Shown in pieces: positions 40,729-52,100 of a DNA stretch of 64,000 nucleotides. The position numbers were made by a program, and so were the translations under genes. Where the stretch lies: positions 1,798,001 to 1,862,000 of the forward strand of contig NZ_AP022587.1 in assembly GCF_010731715.1 (NCBI RefSeq), written 5' to 3'. The notes under the pieces are model-generated. The model was not told the origin of the DNA. It saw nothing but the letters and a program-made list of their open reading frames with translations, and did not search any database. This stretch comes from Mycobacterium stomatepiae. Lineage in GTDB: Bacteria; Actinomycetota; Actinomycetes; Mycobacteriales; Mycobacteriaceae. Within the stretch, counting starts at the first letter, position 1. Each line of letters starts with the position of its first letter.

Positions 40729-40989
40729 GCGAGTCGGCAGCAACCATGGGTCGGGGCCGGGTCGGCACCGGCACGGACCCTGCGACATCGTGCCGGGCGG
40801 CGCGGGGTTGACGGCCACGGTCCGGCCGTCCTCGGGGCGCCCCGGGTCGCTCCTCGACGAAAATGGTGCGCAGGTCCCAGAACCTGGCGGCGCCCCGACC
40901 CGAGTAGGCGGGTGAGATTCGTCTCACTCTACTGGTTACCCGTAACCCCTGCCTCACGAGCACCACCGGTTACGTGCCTGAAGTATCCC

Positions 40990-41110
40990 TTTTGAGCTGC
41001 AGCAACGCGAAAATCTGGCACTATAGTAGACACACGCCAAATAGGGCAGTATGGGGCTGCGCCCAAAATCGGTGGATTTTTTAAATTCCAAGACGTCCCA
41101 ATGAAAGACT
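40990..41110 (+). promoter_or_regulatory. AT-rich pocket, candidate promoter of the pps operon
   Basis: Local A+T content is far above the surroundings, and a TATAGT hexamer (41022-41027) resembles a mycobacterial -10 element. A TTGAGC lies at 40992-40997, but the 24-base spacing is too long for a normal -35. The pocket lies about 290 bases before the fadD26 remnant, in the position expected for the operon promoter. Confidence 0.35.
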
Positions 41111-41315
41111 GCTTACGTTGGTTATTGAGACGGATGGTCGGGGTGGACGATCGTTATTTTGTGGCCGTCCAACTCTTGCGCGCCGACGTTTCCGCCAGCA
41201 GCTGCCGTGTCACCGGGGGCGCTCCGCAGAGGAGCCGCGAACGCTGCTGAACGGAACGGCATGCAGGGTGCGTGCAGCTAGCACCCGCAGCGACATGGAA
41301 GGTGAAGCGACCCCG

Positions 41316-41411
41316 GTGACCGACTCGTCCATCCCTGCTTTGCTGCACAATCGGGCCGAACAGCTCACCGCGACGGCTTCCGATTCGGTACGCACGGGCG
41401 CCGCCGCATGA
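41316..41411 (+). pseudogene. fadD26: fadD26 remnant (first ~20 codons plus a short tail)
   Basis: FadD26 is the fatty acyl-AMP ligase that activates the starter acid and loads it on PpsA; it is normally about 580 residues. Here only 31 codons remain. The segment VTDSSIPALLHNRAEQ matches the recalled M. tuberculosis opening (VTDRSVPSLLQERADQ). About nine further residues later the frame ends at TGA, which overlaps the next ATG as ATGA, the normal fadD26-ppsA coupling. About 1.6-1.7 kb has therefore been removed in frame. The codon before CCG-GTG is ACC rather than the ATG seen in M. tuberculosis; a GTG with GGAAGGTGAAG upstream could serve instead. Confidence 0.8.
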
Positions 41412-44400
41412 CGTCGAGCATCGGCGGCGAAGCTGATCTTCGCCACTGGCTTGTCGACTATTTGGTGACAAACATCGGCCGGACACCGGACGAGGTCGAC
41501 CCCGAACTGTCGCTGGCCGATCACGGCGTGAGTTCTCGCGAGGTGGTCGTACTCTCCGGTGAATTGTCGGAGTTGCTGGGCAGGAAGGTCTCGCCGGTCG
41601 ACTTCTGGGAACACCCGACGATCAATGCGCTGGCTGCACACCTGAGCGCGCCCGTGCCCGACGCCGACTCCGACGCCGCGCTCAAGCGACCGGCCCCCAA
41701 CTCGCTCGACGAACCGATCGCGGTCATCGGGATGGGCTGCCGCTTCCCCGGCGACATCTCGGGACCGGACGCCTTGTGGCAGTTCCTCTGCGATCGCGGG
41801 TGCACGATCTCCGAGGTGCCGCCGGAGCGCTGGCAACCGTTCGACAACGGTTCACCGGAGGTGGCGGCGGCGCTGGCCCGCACCACCCGGTGGGGGTCGT
41901 TCCTGCCCGACATCGACGCCTTCGACGCGGAGTTCTTCGAGATCACTGCCCACGAGGCGAACAAGATGGACCCTCAGCAGCGGCTGCTGCTGGAAGTCGC
42001 CTGGGAAGCCCTAGAGCACGCCGGGATCTCCCCGAGCTCGCTGAGCCGGACGCAGACCGGGGTGTTCGCCGGGGCATGCTCGACCGAATACGCGGCCATC
42101 ACGCTGGGCGATCTGCCCCGGGTCGACGCGTGGAACAACACCGGCGGAGCGATGAGCATCATTGCCAACCGGCTCTCGTACTTCCTCGACCTGCGCGGCC
42201 CGTCGGTGTCCGTCGACACGGCATGCTCGTCGTCGTTGGTGGCCATCCACCTGGCCTGCCAAAGCCTGCGCACCCAGGATTCCCACCTGGCGATCGCGGC
42301 CGGAGTGAACGTGTTGTTGTCCCCGACGGTATTTCGCGGTTTCGACCAGGCCGGCGCACTGTCCCCGACCGGCAAGTGCCGCGCGTTCGACGCCGCGGCC
42401 GACGGGTTCGTGCGCGGTGAGGGCGCCGGGGTGGTCGTGCTCAAGCGGCTCACCGACGCGCAACGCGACGGCGACCGGGTGCTCGCCGTGATCTGCGGCT
42501 CGGCCGTCAATCAGGACGGACGTTCCAACGGGCTGATGGCCCCCAACCCCGCGGCCCAGATGGCGGTGCTGCGCGCCGCCTACACCAATGCCGGGATGCA
42601 GCCGAACGAGGTCGACTACGTCGAAACGCACGGCACCGGAACACTGCTGGGAGATCCAATCGAAGCGCGCGCGCTCGGCACGGTGCTCGGTCGTGGCCGT
42701 TCGGCAGACTCTCCCCTGCTGATCGGCGCGGTGAAGACGAACATCGGGCACACCGAGGCGGCGGCCGGGATCGCGGGCTTCATCAAGGCGGTCATGGCGT
42801 TGCAGCGCGGCCAGATTCCGCCGAACCAGCGCTTCGAAAGCGCCAACCCGCACATCCCGTTCACCGAGCTGCGGATGAAGGTCGTTGACACACAAACGGA
42901 TTGGCCGCAGACGCAGCATCCGCGCCGGGCCGGGGTATCGTCCTTCGGCTTCGGCGGCACCAACGCGCACGTCGTGCTCGAGCAGGGCCAAGAGGTGGCA
43001 CCCGCGCCGGCCCCCGCCGCCGAGCCGAGCATCTCGACGTTGGTGGTTGCCGGCAAGACACCGCGACGGGTGGCCGCGACGGCGTCCGCGCTGGCCGCGT
43101 GGATGGAAGGCGCCGGGGCCGACGTGACCCTGGCCGATGTGGCGCACACGCTCAATCACCACCGGGCCCGACAGTCCAAGTTCGGCACCGTCGTAGCCCG
43201 CGATCGCGCCCAAGCTGTGGCGGGGTTGCGCGCGTTGGCCGCGGGCCGGAACGCGCCCGGGGTGGTGGGTGCGCAGGAAAGCGACGAAGCGCGGCCCGGC
43301 ACGGTGTTCGTCTACTCGGGCCGCGGATCGCAATGGGCCGGAATGAGCCGCCAATTGCTGGCCGACGAGCCCGCATTCGCCGCGGCGGTCGCCGAACTGG
43401 AGCCGGTGTTCGTCCAGCAGGCCGGGTTCTCGCTGCACGACGTGCTGTCGAACGGGAACGAGCTCGTCGGTATCGAACAGATTCAGCTCGGCCTGATCGG
43501 CATACAGCTGACGCTAACCGAGCTGTGGCGCTCCTATGGTGTGGAACCCGACGCGGTGATAGGTCACTCGATGGGCGAGGTCGCCGCCGCCGTGGTGTCC
43601 GGGGCGCTGACGCCGGCCGAGGGCCTGCGCGTGACCGCGACGCGCGCGCGGTTGATGGCGCCGCTGTCGGGACAGGGCGGGATGGCGCTGCTCGGACTCG
43701 GCGTGGCCGCCACCGAGGCGTTGATCCTGGAGTACCCGCAGGTGACGCTCGGGATCTACAACTCCCCGAGTCAGACCGTGATCTCCGGGCCCAGCGAACA
43801 GATCGACGAGCTGATCGCCCGGTTGCGCGGCCAGAATCTCTTCGACAGCCGGGTGAATATCGAAGTGGCGCCACACAATCCGGCAATGGACGCGCTGCAG
43901 CCGGCGATGCGCGCGGAGCTGGCCGACCTGGCTCCGCAGGCGCCGACGATTCCGATCATCTCCACCACCTACCCGGATCTCGACATCCGCCCGGCCTTCG
44001 ACGCCGAGCACTGGGCCATCAACATGCGCAACCCGGTGCACTTCCAGCAGGCCATCGCTCATGCCGGAAGCCCGGCCGGCGGGCCTTATCACACCTTCAT
44101 CGAAATCAGCGGGCACCCGTTGCTCACCCAGGCGATCAGCGAAACCCTGCACAGCGCCCAGCACGGCAGCAAATACGTGAGCATCGGTAGCCTGCAACGC
44201 AATACCGACGACACCATCAGCTTCCGCACCAGCGTCAACACCGTGCGCACTACGCATCCGCCCCAGACCCCGCATCCTCCGGAGCCGCACACTCAGATCC
44301 CCACCACTCCCTGGCATCACACCCGGCACTGGATCGACTCGACCCCCATCGCCCCGCAAGCGCCGGAAGCTGTGCACCGCAACAGTTCTGGGCTGCTCGG

Positions 44401-46171
44401 CGCGGCGGACGGACAGCTCGACGACTCCTCGTACCAGCTGGCGTGGCCGACCGTTCCGTTGGCGGGGACCGAACTGGTGGCCGCCGCCGAGTGCGGACGT
44501 TGGCTGGTGATCGGCGATCCCGACCTGGCGACCCAGCTGGCCGCCGAAACGGTGGCCGCCGACGCCGATCCGGTGGAATTGGCCGAGGCGCTGGGCGAAG
44601 TCGACCATGTGTTGTACGCGCCCGCAGTGGCCGGCGATCCGTTCGATATGGGGTCGGCCTATCGGCTGTTCGACCAGGTGCGCCGGCTCGTCGCGGTGCT
44701 CGCCGCCGGCGACTCGTCGGAGAAGTTGTTCCTGGTCACCCGCAACGCCCAGCCGGTCTTCGAGGGCGATCGCGCCAACCCCACGCACGGACTGCTCTGG
44801 GGCCTTGGTCGCACCATCGCTCTCGAGCATCCCGAAGTCTGGGGTGGCATAGTCGATTTCGATTCTTCGGTGCCGCCGGCGATCGTGGCCAGGCAGCTGC
44901 TGGAGGAAGTCGGCAGCAGCGACGGCGAAGACCAGGTCGTCTACCGGCGCGGCGCGCGCCACGTGGCCCGGCTGCACCGGCGGACGCTGCCCACCGAATC
45001 ACCGGTCACGCTGGACGCCGACGGCTGTCAGCTCGTCATCGGGGCCACCGGAAACATCGGTCCGCACCTGATCCGCCAGCTCGCCGCGATGGGCGCCAAG
45101 ACGATCGTCGCGGTATCCCGCGACCCCGGCCTGCGGCTGCAGGCACTGGCGGAAACCCTTGCCGCGGAAGGCACGAACCTTGTCACGGTGGCCGCCGACG
45201 CCACCGACGACGTCGCGATGAGCGCGCTGTTCGCCCGGTTCGGCAGCGATCTGCCGCCGCTGCACGGGGTCTACCTGGCGGCCTTCGCCGGTCAGCCCGT
45301 CCTGCTCGGCGAGATGACCGACGACGACGTGCGGGCGATGTTCGCACCCAAACTCGACGCCGCCGCGCTGCTGCATCGGCTGTCGCTGACGACAACGTCG
45401 TTGCGCCACTTCGTGCTGTTCTCCTCGATCTCCGGACTGACGGGCTCACGCTGGCTCGGCCACTACGCCGCCACCAGTGGTTATCTGGATGCGCTGGCGT
45501 ACGCCCGTCGCGTCATGGGATTGCCGGCGACCACCGTCAACTGGGGACTGTGGAAATCGCTGGCCGACACCGACGAGGCCAGCCAGGTCAGCGTGGGATC
45601 TGGGTTGCTGCCGATGGACGACGAGGTGGCGATCGGCACGCTGCCGCATGTCATGAGCCCCGCAGCTGGAGTGCATTCCGTTGTGGTGCAAGCGGATTGG
45701 CCGCTGCTGGCGGACGCATACCGAGCCCGCGGATCGCTGCGGATCGTCGACGACCTGCTGCCGCTGCCCGGCGAAACGGCCATGGGCGAAAGCGAGTTCC
45801 GCATCTCGTTGCGCGCGTGCGAGCCGGAACGTCGCCACGGCTTGCTGTTCGACCGGGTCGCCACGCTGGCCGCCACGGCGATGGGGCTGCGCACGGGCGA
45901 GGCACTCGATCCGTCGACCGGGTTCTTCCAGTTGGGGATGGACTCGCTGATGAGCGCGATGCTGCGGCGGTCGCTGTCGGACGATCTCGGTGAGGCACTG
46001 CCGGTATCGGTGGTCTTCGATTACCCGACCGTCTACAGCCTCACCGACTATCTGGCCACCGTGCTGCCCGAGCTCGAAATAGACGCCGAACCCGTCGCCG
46101 ACGCCTACGACGAGCTCGACGAGGACGCGTTGCTCGCCGAACTTTCGAAAAGGCTACGAGGCTCTCGATGA
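41408..46171 (+). CDS. ppsA: Fused PpsA/PpsB polyketide synthase (ACP-KS-AT-KR-ACP)
   Basis: This type I modular synthase has 1587 residues. It contains an N-terminal loading ACP (Ser43 in GVSSREV), a ketosynthase with Cys273 and His408, an acyltransferase with Ser721 in GHSMGE, a ketoreductase with GATGNIGPHL at about 1211 and Tyr in HYAATSGY, and a C-terminal ACP (Ser1513 in LGMDSL). The opening matches PpsA, which alone has the loading ACP, but the ketoreductase/ACP end and the length match PpsB. M. tuberculosis PpsA (1876 aa) carries extra sequence between AT and KR. The frame is open and all catalytic residues are present. The locus shows four Pps modules instead of five. Confidence 0.85.
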   Translation: MTSSIGGEADLRHWLVDYLVTNIGRTPDEVDPELSLADHGVSSREVVVLSGELSELLGRKVSPVDFWEHPTINALAAHLSAPVPDADSDAALKRPAPNSLDEPIAVIGMGCRFPGDISGPDALWQFLCDRGCTISEVPPERWQPFDNGSPEVAAALARTTRWGSFLPDIDAFDAEFFEITAHEANKMDPQQRLLLEVAWEALEHAGISPSSLSRTQTGVFAGACSTEYAAITLGDLPRVDAWNNTGGAMSIIANRLSYFLDLRGPSVSVDTACSSSLVAIHLACQSLRTQDSHLAIAAGVNVLLSPTVFRGFDQAGALSPTGKCRAFDAAADGFVRGEGAGVVVLKRLTDAQRDGDRVLAVICGSAVNQDGRSNGLMAPNPAAQMAVLRAAYTNAGMQPNEVDYVETHGTGTLLGDPIEARALGTVLGRGRSADSPLLIGAVKTNIGHTEAAAGIAGFIKAVMALQRGQIPPNQRFESANPHIPFTELRMKVVDTQTDWPQTQHPRRAGVSSFGFGGTNAHVVLEQGQEVAPAPAPAAEPSISTLVVAGKTPRRVAATASALAAWMEGAGADVTLADVAHTLNHHRARQSKFGTVVARDRAQAVAGLRALAAGRNAPGVVGAQESDEARPGTVFVYSGRGSQWAGMSRQLLADEPAFAAAVAELEPVFVQQAGFSLHDVLSNGNELVGIEQIQLGLIGIQLTLTELWRSYGVEPDAVIGHSMGEVAAAVVSGALTPAEGLRVTATRARLMAPLSGQGGMALLGLGVAATEALILEYPQVTLGIYNSPSQTVISGPSEQIDELIARLRGQNLFDSRVNIEVAPHNPAMDALQPAMRAELADLAPQAPTIPIISTTYPDLDIRPAFDAEHWAINMRNPVHFQQAIAHAGSPAGGPYHTFIEISGHPLLTQAISETLHSAQHGSKYVSIGSLQRNTDDTISFRTSVNTVRTTHPPQTPHPPEPHTQIPTTPWHHTRHWIDSTPIAPQAPEAVHRNSSGLLGAADGQLDDSSYQLAWPTVPLAGTELVAAAECGRWLVIGDPDLATQLAAETVAADADPVELAEALGEVDHVLYAPAVAGDPFDMGSAYRLFDQVRRLVAVLAAGDSSEKLFLVTRNAQPVFEGDRANPTHGLLWGLGRTIALEHPEVWGGIVDFDSSVPPAIVARQLLEEVGSSDGEDQVVYRRGARHVARLHRRTLPTESPVTLDADGCQLVIGATGNIGPHLIRQLAAMGAKTIVAVSRDPGLRLQALAETLAAEGTNLVTVAADATDDVAMSALFARFGSDLPPLHGVYLAAFAGQPVLLGEMTDDDVRAMFAPKLDAAALLHRLSLTTTSLRHFVLFSSISGLTGSRWLGHYAATSGYLDALAYARRVMGLPATTVNWGLWKSLADTDEASQVSVGSGLLPMDDEVAIGTLPHVMSPAAGVHSVVVQADWPLLADAYRARGSLRIVDDLLPLPGETAMGESEFRISLRACEPERRHGLLFDRVATLAATAMGLRTGEALDPSTGFFQLGMDSLMSAMLRRSLSDDLGEALPVSVVFDYPTVYSLTDYLATVLPELEIDAEPVADAYDELDEDALLAELSKRLRGSR

Positions 46172-49100
46172 CTGCCGCCACACCGGACCGCCGGGCGATC
46201 ATCACCGAGGCGCTTCACAAAATCGATGATCTGACCGCGCGGCTGGCAATCGCCGAACAGGCGAGCACCGAACCGATCGCCGTCATCGGAATGGGCTGCC
46301 GGTTGCCTGGCGCCGTCAACAGCCCCGAACAGTACTGGGATTTGTTGTGCGACGGCCGAAGCGGCATCGTCGGCGTTCCGCCCGAACGCTGGGACGCCGA
46401 GGCGCTGTTCACCGAGGACCACACCATCCCCGGCACGATCTGCAATCGCGAAGGCGGCTTCCTGTCCGACTGGCAGCCAGACGAATTCGACGCCGAGTTC
46501 TTCGCCATCCCGCCCCGCGAGGCCGCGGCGATGGACCCGCAACAGCGGTTGTTCATCGAGGTCGCCTGGGAAGCGTTGGAAAACGCCGGGATTCCGCCGC
46601 ACACGCTGCAGGGCACCCAGACCGGCGTCTTCGTAGGCGTGACCGCCTACGACTACATGCTGAAGATGTCGGGCTCGGTGCGGCCCGACGAGCTGGACGC
46701 CTACCTGTTGACCGGAAACTCGGCGAACTTCGCCGCGGGGCGCACGGCCTATCTGCTCGGCGCCCGCGGTCCCGCGGTTGTGCTGGACACCGCGTGCTCG
46801 TCGTCGCTGGTGACGATTCATCTCGCCTGTCAGAGCCTGCGCTGGCGCGAGAGTGACACCGCGCTGGTCGGCGGCACCAACCTGCTGCTCAGCCCGGTGG
46901 CCAGCATCGCGTGCTCGCGGTGGGGAATGCTGTCGCCCGACGGGCAGTGCAAGACCTTCGACGCCGGCGCCAACGGCTATGTGCGCAGCGAAGGCGCCGG
47001 CGTGGTGGTGCTCAAGCGGCTGTCCGACGCGCAGCAGGACGGCAACCGCATCCTCGCCGTGATTCGCGGCTCGGCGGTCAACCAGGACGGCGCCAGCAGT
47101 GGAGTGACGGTGCCCAACGGCCCGGCCCAGCAGGCCCTGCTTCGCCAGGCGCTGAAGGTGGCCAGGCTGACGCCGGCCGACATCGACTACATCGAGGCGC
47201 ACGGAACGGGCACCCCGCTGGGCGACCCGATCGAACTCGACTCGCTGAGCACGGTTTTCGGTGAACGAGAGGGCCGGGCGCCGCTGGTGCTCGGGGCCGT
47301 CAAGACCAACCTCGGCCACCTGGAAGCGGCTGCCGGGATCGCCGGATTCATGAAGACCGTGCTGGCCGTCGGACATGGCCGAATCCCGAGGAATCTGAAC
47401 TTGACCGAGCTCACTCCCCATGCCAGCCAAGGTGTTTCGCGGCTGAGGATCGCCACCGAAGACATGGAATGGCCGTCGACCGAGGGACCCCGCCGGGCCG
47501 GGGCCTCGTCGTTCGGTGTGAGCGGGACGAATGCACACGTGGTGATCGAGCAGGCGCCGGATCAGGTACCCGCACAGCAGGGCCCGCCGCCGGCGGTGTC
47601 GACGCTGGTGCTGTCCGGTAAGTCGGCGCAACGCGTGGCGGCGACGGCCTCGGTGCTCGCCGACTGGATGGCCGGGCCGGGTGCTGCGGTGCCGCTGGCC
47701 GACGTGGCACACACGCTCAACCACCACCGGGCCCGGCAGCCCAAGTTCGCCACGGTGGCCGCCGTCGACCGGGACCAGGCGGTCGCGGGTTGCGCGCGCT
47801 GGCCGCCGGTGAGCCCGCCCCCGGCGTGGTCGGTTGCCCGGACAGCGCCGTCGGACCGGGCACCGTATTCGTCTATTCGGGCCGCGGATCGCAGTGGGCC
47901 GGGATGGGCCGCCGGCTGCTGGCCGACGAGCCCGCATTCGACGCGGCCCTCGCCAAACTCGAGCCGGTTTTCGTTGCGGAGGCCGGGTTTTCGCTGCGCG
48001 AGGTGATCGCCGGCGGCAAGGAATTGGTGGGCATCGAGCAGATTCAGCTGGGTCTGATCGGGATGCAGCTGGCGCTGACCGCGCCGTGGCGCTCCTACGG
48101 GATCACGCCGGATCTGGTGATCGGCCATTTGATGGGCGAGGTGGCGGCCGCGGTGGTCGCCGGCGCGCTGACACCCGCCGAGGGACTGCGCGTGACCGCG
48201 ACCCGGTCGCGACTGATGGCCCCGTTGTCCGGGCAGGGCACGATGGCCATGCTCGAACTCGACGCCGCCGCCACCGAGCAGCTGATCGCGGACTATCCGC
48301 AGGTCACCCTCGGGATCTTTGCCTCGCCACGCCAGACAGTCATCTCGGGACCCACGGCGCAGATCGACGAGCTGATCGCCACCGTGCGCGCGCAGGGCCA
48401 GTTCGCCGGCAAGGTCAACATCGAAGTCGCCCCACACAACCCGGCCATGGATGCCCTGCAGCCGGCGATGCGGGCCGAGCTGGCCGACCTGCGCCCGCGC
48501 CCGCCGAGCATCCCGATCATCTCGACGACCTACGAAAACCTCGACCGTTCAGTGGCATTCGACGCCGAGCACTGGGCCACCAACATGCGCAACCCGGTCC
48601 GCTTCCAGCAGGCGATCGCTCATGCCTTTAACCAGGCCGGTGGGCAAAGTCACACCTTCATTGAGATCAGCGGGCATCCCCTGTTGACCCACGCCATCAC
48701 CGAAACCCTGGCCGCGGCTGACGGCGACCGGGCCGGCTATCTGAGCATCGGCACCCTGCAACGCGATGCGCATGACACCCTGACCTTCCACACCAACCTC
48801 AATGCCGCTCACACCGTCCGTCCCCCGCAGACCCCGCACACCTGCGGGCGGCAGACCGTACTGCCGACCACGCCCTGGCAGCACGGACGGTACTGGATCT
48901 CCCCCAGCGCCACGGCACACCATGCGCCAAACACGCACCCGCTGTAGGGCTTCGGGGTCACCGACCCCACCAACGGCACTCGGGTGTGGGAGTGCGAGCT
49001 CAACCCGGATCTGTTGTGGCTCGGCGATCACGTGATCGACGATCTGTGCGTGCTGCCGGGCGCGGCCTATGCCGACGTCGCGCTCGCCGCCGCGACGGAA

Positions 49101-52100
49101 GCGTTCGCGGAGTCCGCGGACTCCGACGGCCGGCCGTGGATGATCCGGGAACTCAGCCTGCAGCAGATGCTGCAGGTGACCGACGGCACGGTGCTGGTCA
49201 CGACGCTCACCGGTAACGAGCAAACGTGCCAGATCGACATGCGCACCCATAGCGCGTCGTCGGGATGGATCAAGCACGCCAGCGCTACGGTCGCCCGCGA
49301 CAGCCAGCCCGCTCCCACGGTCGTCGATGGCTCGAATGATGTTGCGGCCGAAATCAACCCCGACGAGTTGTACGAGCGGCTGCGCGCCGCCGGGCAACAG
49401 CACGGACCGGCGTTTCGCGGCATCGCCGGGCTGACCGTGACGGCCTCGGGTGCCGCCCGGGCCGACGTGCGGCTGCCCTCGTCGGCCAAGGCCGGTTCCC
49501 GCAACTTCGTGCTGCACCCGGTCATGATGGATATCGCGGTGCAGGCACTCGGCGCCACCCGGGCCGCGACCGATCTGGCCGGCGGACAGAACGCCCGCCA
49601 AACCCTGGTGCTGCCAATCCGTTTCGCGGGTATCCACGTCTACGGCGATATCGCCGACGGGGTGTGTTCGACCGGCTCCCTGTCGGCCACCGACAGCCCG
49701 GATCGGTTGCTCGGTCAGGTCGTGCTGACCGACGCCAACGGCGATCGGCTACTCGTCATCGACGAAGTCGAAATGGCGGTGCTCGGGTCGGCAAGCGGTG
49801 CGGCACACGATCACCTGCTCACCTTGGAGTGGGAGCCGGCCCCGCTGGACAAAGAGGCCGCCAGTCTCGGCGGATTGTTGTTGATCGGCGAGCCCGCCGT
49901 GGGCGATCCGCTGCTGCCCGCCTTGCGGTCGTCCCTGAGCGACAGCGTCGCCGCAGTCGACGTGGTGTCCCCGGCCGACACCGTGCAGCTGCGCGCGGCT
50001 ATCACCCGAAACCCCTGGGACAGCATCGTTGTGCTGTGCCCGCCGCGCACGGTCGACGAATCGCTTTCGGAGACAGCTCAACTGGACCTGGCGCTGGCGC
50101 GCACCCTGCTGATCGCGGACATCGCCAAGAGCGTGACGCGGATGGGTGCCCGCAACAGCCCGCGGCTGTGGATCGTCACCCGCGGCGCACAACAGGTCGA
50201 CGCCGAGGAGTCGATCACGTTGGCGCAGACGGAGCTTCGCGGCATCGCCCGGGTGCTGACCTTCGAGCATCCCGAGCTCAAGACCACGATCGTCGACGTC
50301 GAGGCGGCTGGGGCCGGCGCCGGCTCGGTGGCCGCGCTGACGAGTGAGTTGCTCGCGGGCTCCGACGCCGACGAGATCGCGCTGCGCGACGGGCGTCGCT
50401 ACCTGAACAGGCTGGTGCCCGCCCCCACCACCGCCCAGGGCGAGCCGCTCGGCGAAACCCGTCACACGAAAGTGAACCTGGACACCGGCGGCGCGGTACG
50501 GCTGTCGATCGACGAACCCGGACGGCTGGATGCGCTGAGACTGCATGCGGTGAAGCGGGTTCCGCCGAATGCCAATCAGGTCGAAGTCCGGGTGGCCGCG
50601 GCGGGCCTCAATTTCAGTGACGTGCTCAAGGCGATGGGGATCTATCCCACTCTCGACGGCGCCCCGCCCATCCTCGGCGGCGAGTGCGCCGGCGTCGTCA
50701 CCGCCGTCGGCAGCGATGTCGACCCCGTGCGGGTCGGTCAGCGCGTGATTGCGATCGGCCCGGGCAGCTTCGGCTCGCACCTGACGACGCTCGCCGACCT
50801 GGTCATCCCGATCCCCGACACGCTGGGAGATCCCGAGGCGGCCGCGTTCGGCATCGCGTATCTGACCGCTTGGCACTCGCTGGTCGAGGTCGGGCGACTG
50901 GCCCCCGGCGAACGGGTGCTGATCCATTCCGCCACCGGCGGTGTGGGGCTCGCGGCGATGGCGATCGCCAACATGGTCGGGGCCCGGATTTACACCACGG
51001 CCGGTTCGGATGCCAAGCGCGACATGCTCGCCGGGCTCGGCGTCGAGTACGTCGGCAATTCGCGGACGGTGGATTTCGCCGACGAGATCCTCGAGCACAC
51101 CGACGGCTACGGCGTGGATGTCATCCTCAATTCGCTTCCGGACGAAGCGATTCAGCGTGGCGTGCAGATCCTGGCGCCCGGCGGCCGGTTCATCGAGCTC
51201 GGCAAGAAGGACGTCTACACCAATGCGACCCTGGGATTGGCCGCATTGACCAAGAGCGCTTCCTTCTCCGTCGTCGACCTCGACCTGAATCTGAAGCTGC
51301 AGCCGGCGCGCTACCGCGCGATGCTCTCCGAAATCCTGCGGCACGTCGCGGACGGCACGCTGCGGGTGCTGCCCGTCACCGCGTTCTCCCTCGACAACGC
51401 GGCCGACGCCTTCGCGCTGATGGCGTCCGGACGCCACACCGGCAAGATCGCCGTCACCGTACCGGCGACCGGCCGCATCGACGCGATCGCGGGAACCCCG
51501 CGGCCACTGGTCAGCCCGGACGGCGGCTACCTCATCGTGGGCGGCATGGGCGGCCTCGGGTTCGTCGTGGCGCGGTGGCTGGCCCAACAGGGCGCGGGAT
51601 TGGTTGTGGTGAACGGGCGTTCGGCACCCGGCGCCGGCGTGACGGCGGCGATCGCGGAGCTGAGCGCCGCGGGGACCCGGGTCGAGGTGGTCACCGGCGA
51701 CATCGCCGAACCCGGCACGGCCGAGCGGCTGGTCCAAGCGGTCCACGACGCCGGCTTCCGGGTGGCCGGGGTGCTGCACAGTGCCATGGTTCTCGACGAC
51801 GAAATCGTGCTGAACATCTCGGATTCGGCCGCGCGGCGGGTGTTCACCCCGAAAGTCACCGGCAGCTGGCGGCTGCATCAGGCCACCGCCGAACTGGACG
51901 TCGATTGGTGGCTGACTTTCTCGTCGGCGTCCTCGCTGCTGGGTACGCCCGGTCAGGGGACGTACGCCGCCGCCAACTCGTGGGTCGACGGCCTGGTCGC
52001 CTACCGGCGCTCGCGCGGACTACCCGCCGTCGGAATCAATTGGGGCCCATGGGCCGAGGTGGGGCGCGCCCAATTCTTCGCCGATCTTGGCGTCTCGCTG

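Larger units (their letters stand above)
40679..41315. other. Gap between tesA and the fadD26 remnant
   Basis: This 637-base stretch has no supported gene. M. tuberculosis has a small hypothetical gene (Rv2929) here, but no resemblance is visible. A 20-base perfect palindrome at 40709-40728 lies just after tesA, and an AT-rich pocket at about 40990-41110 stands out from the high-G+C surroundings and probably contains the promoter for the fadD26-pps-drr operon. Confidence 0.5.

Noticed and set aside
40717..40995. A 92-codon open frame between tesA and the fadD26 remnant, considered as an Rv2929 counterpart
   Set aside because: No similarity to Rv2929 that I can recall, an atypical composition, and no ribosome-binding site.
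41118..41315. An upstream extension of the fadD26 remnant frame
   Set aside because: The added residues do not resemble any ligase N-terminus; similarity begins only at VTDSSIP.
49749..51878. A 709-codon minus-strand open frame opposite ppsC
   Set aside because: It mirrors the DH-ER-KR coding sequence and is His/Arg/Gln-rich without any domain.
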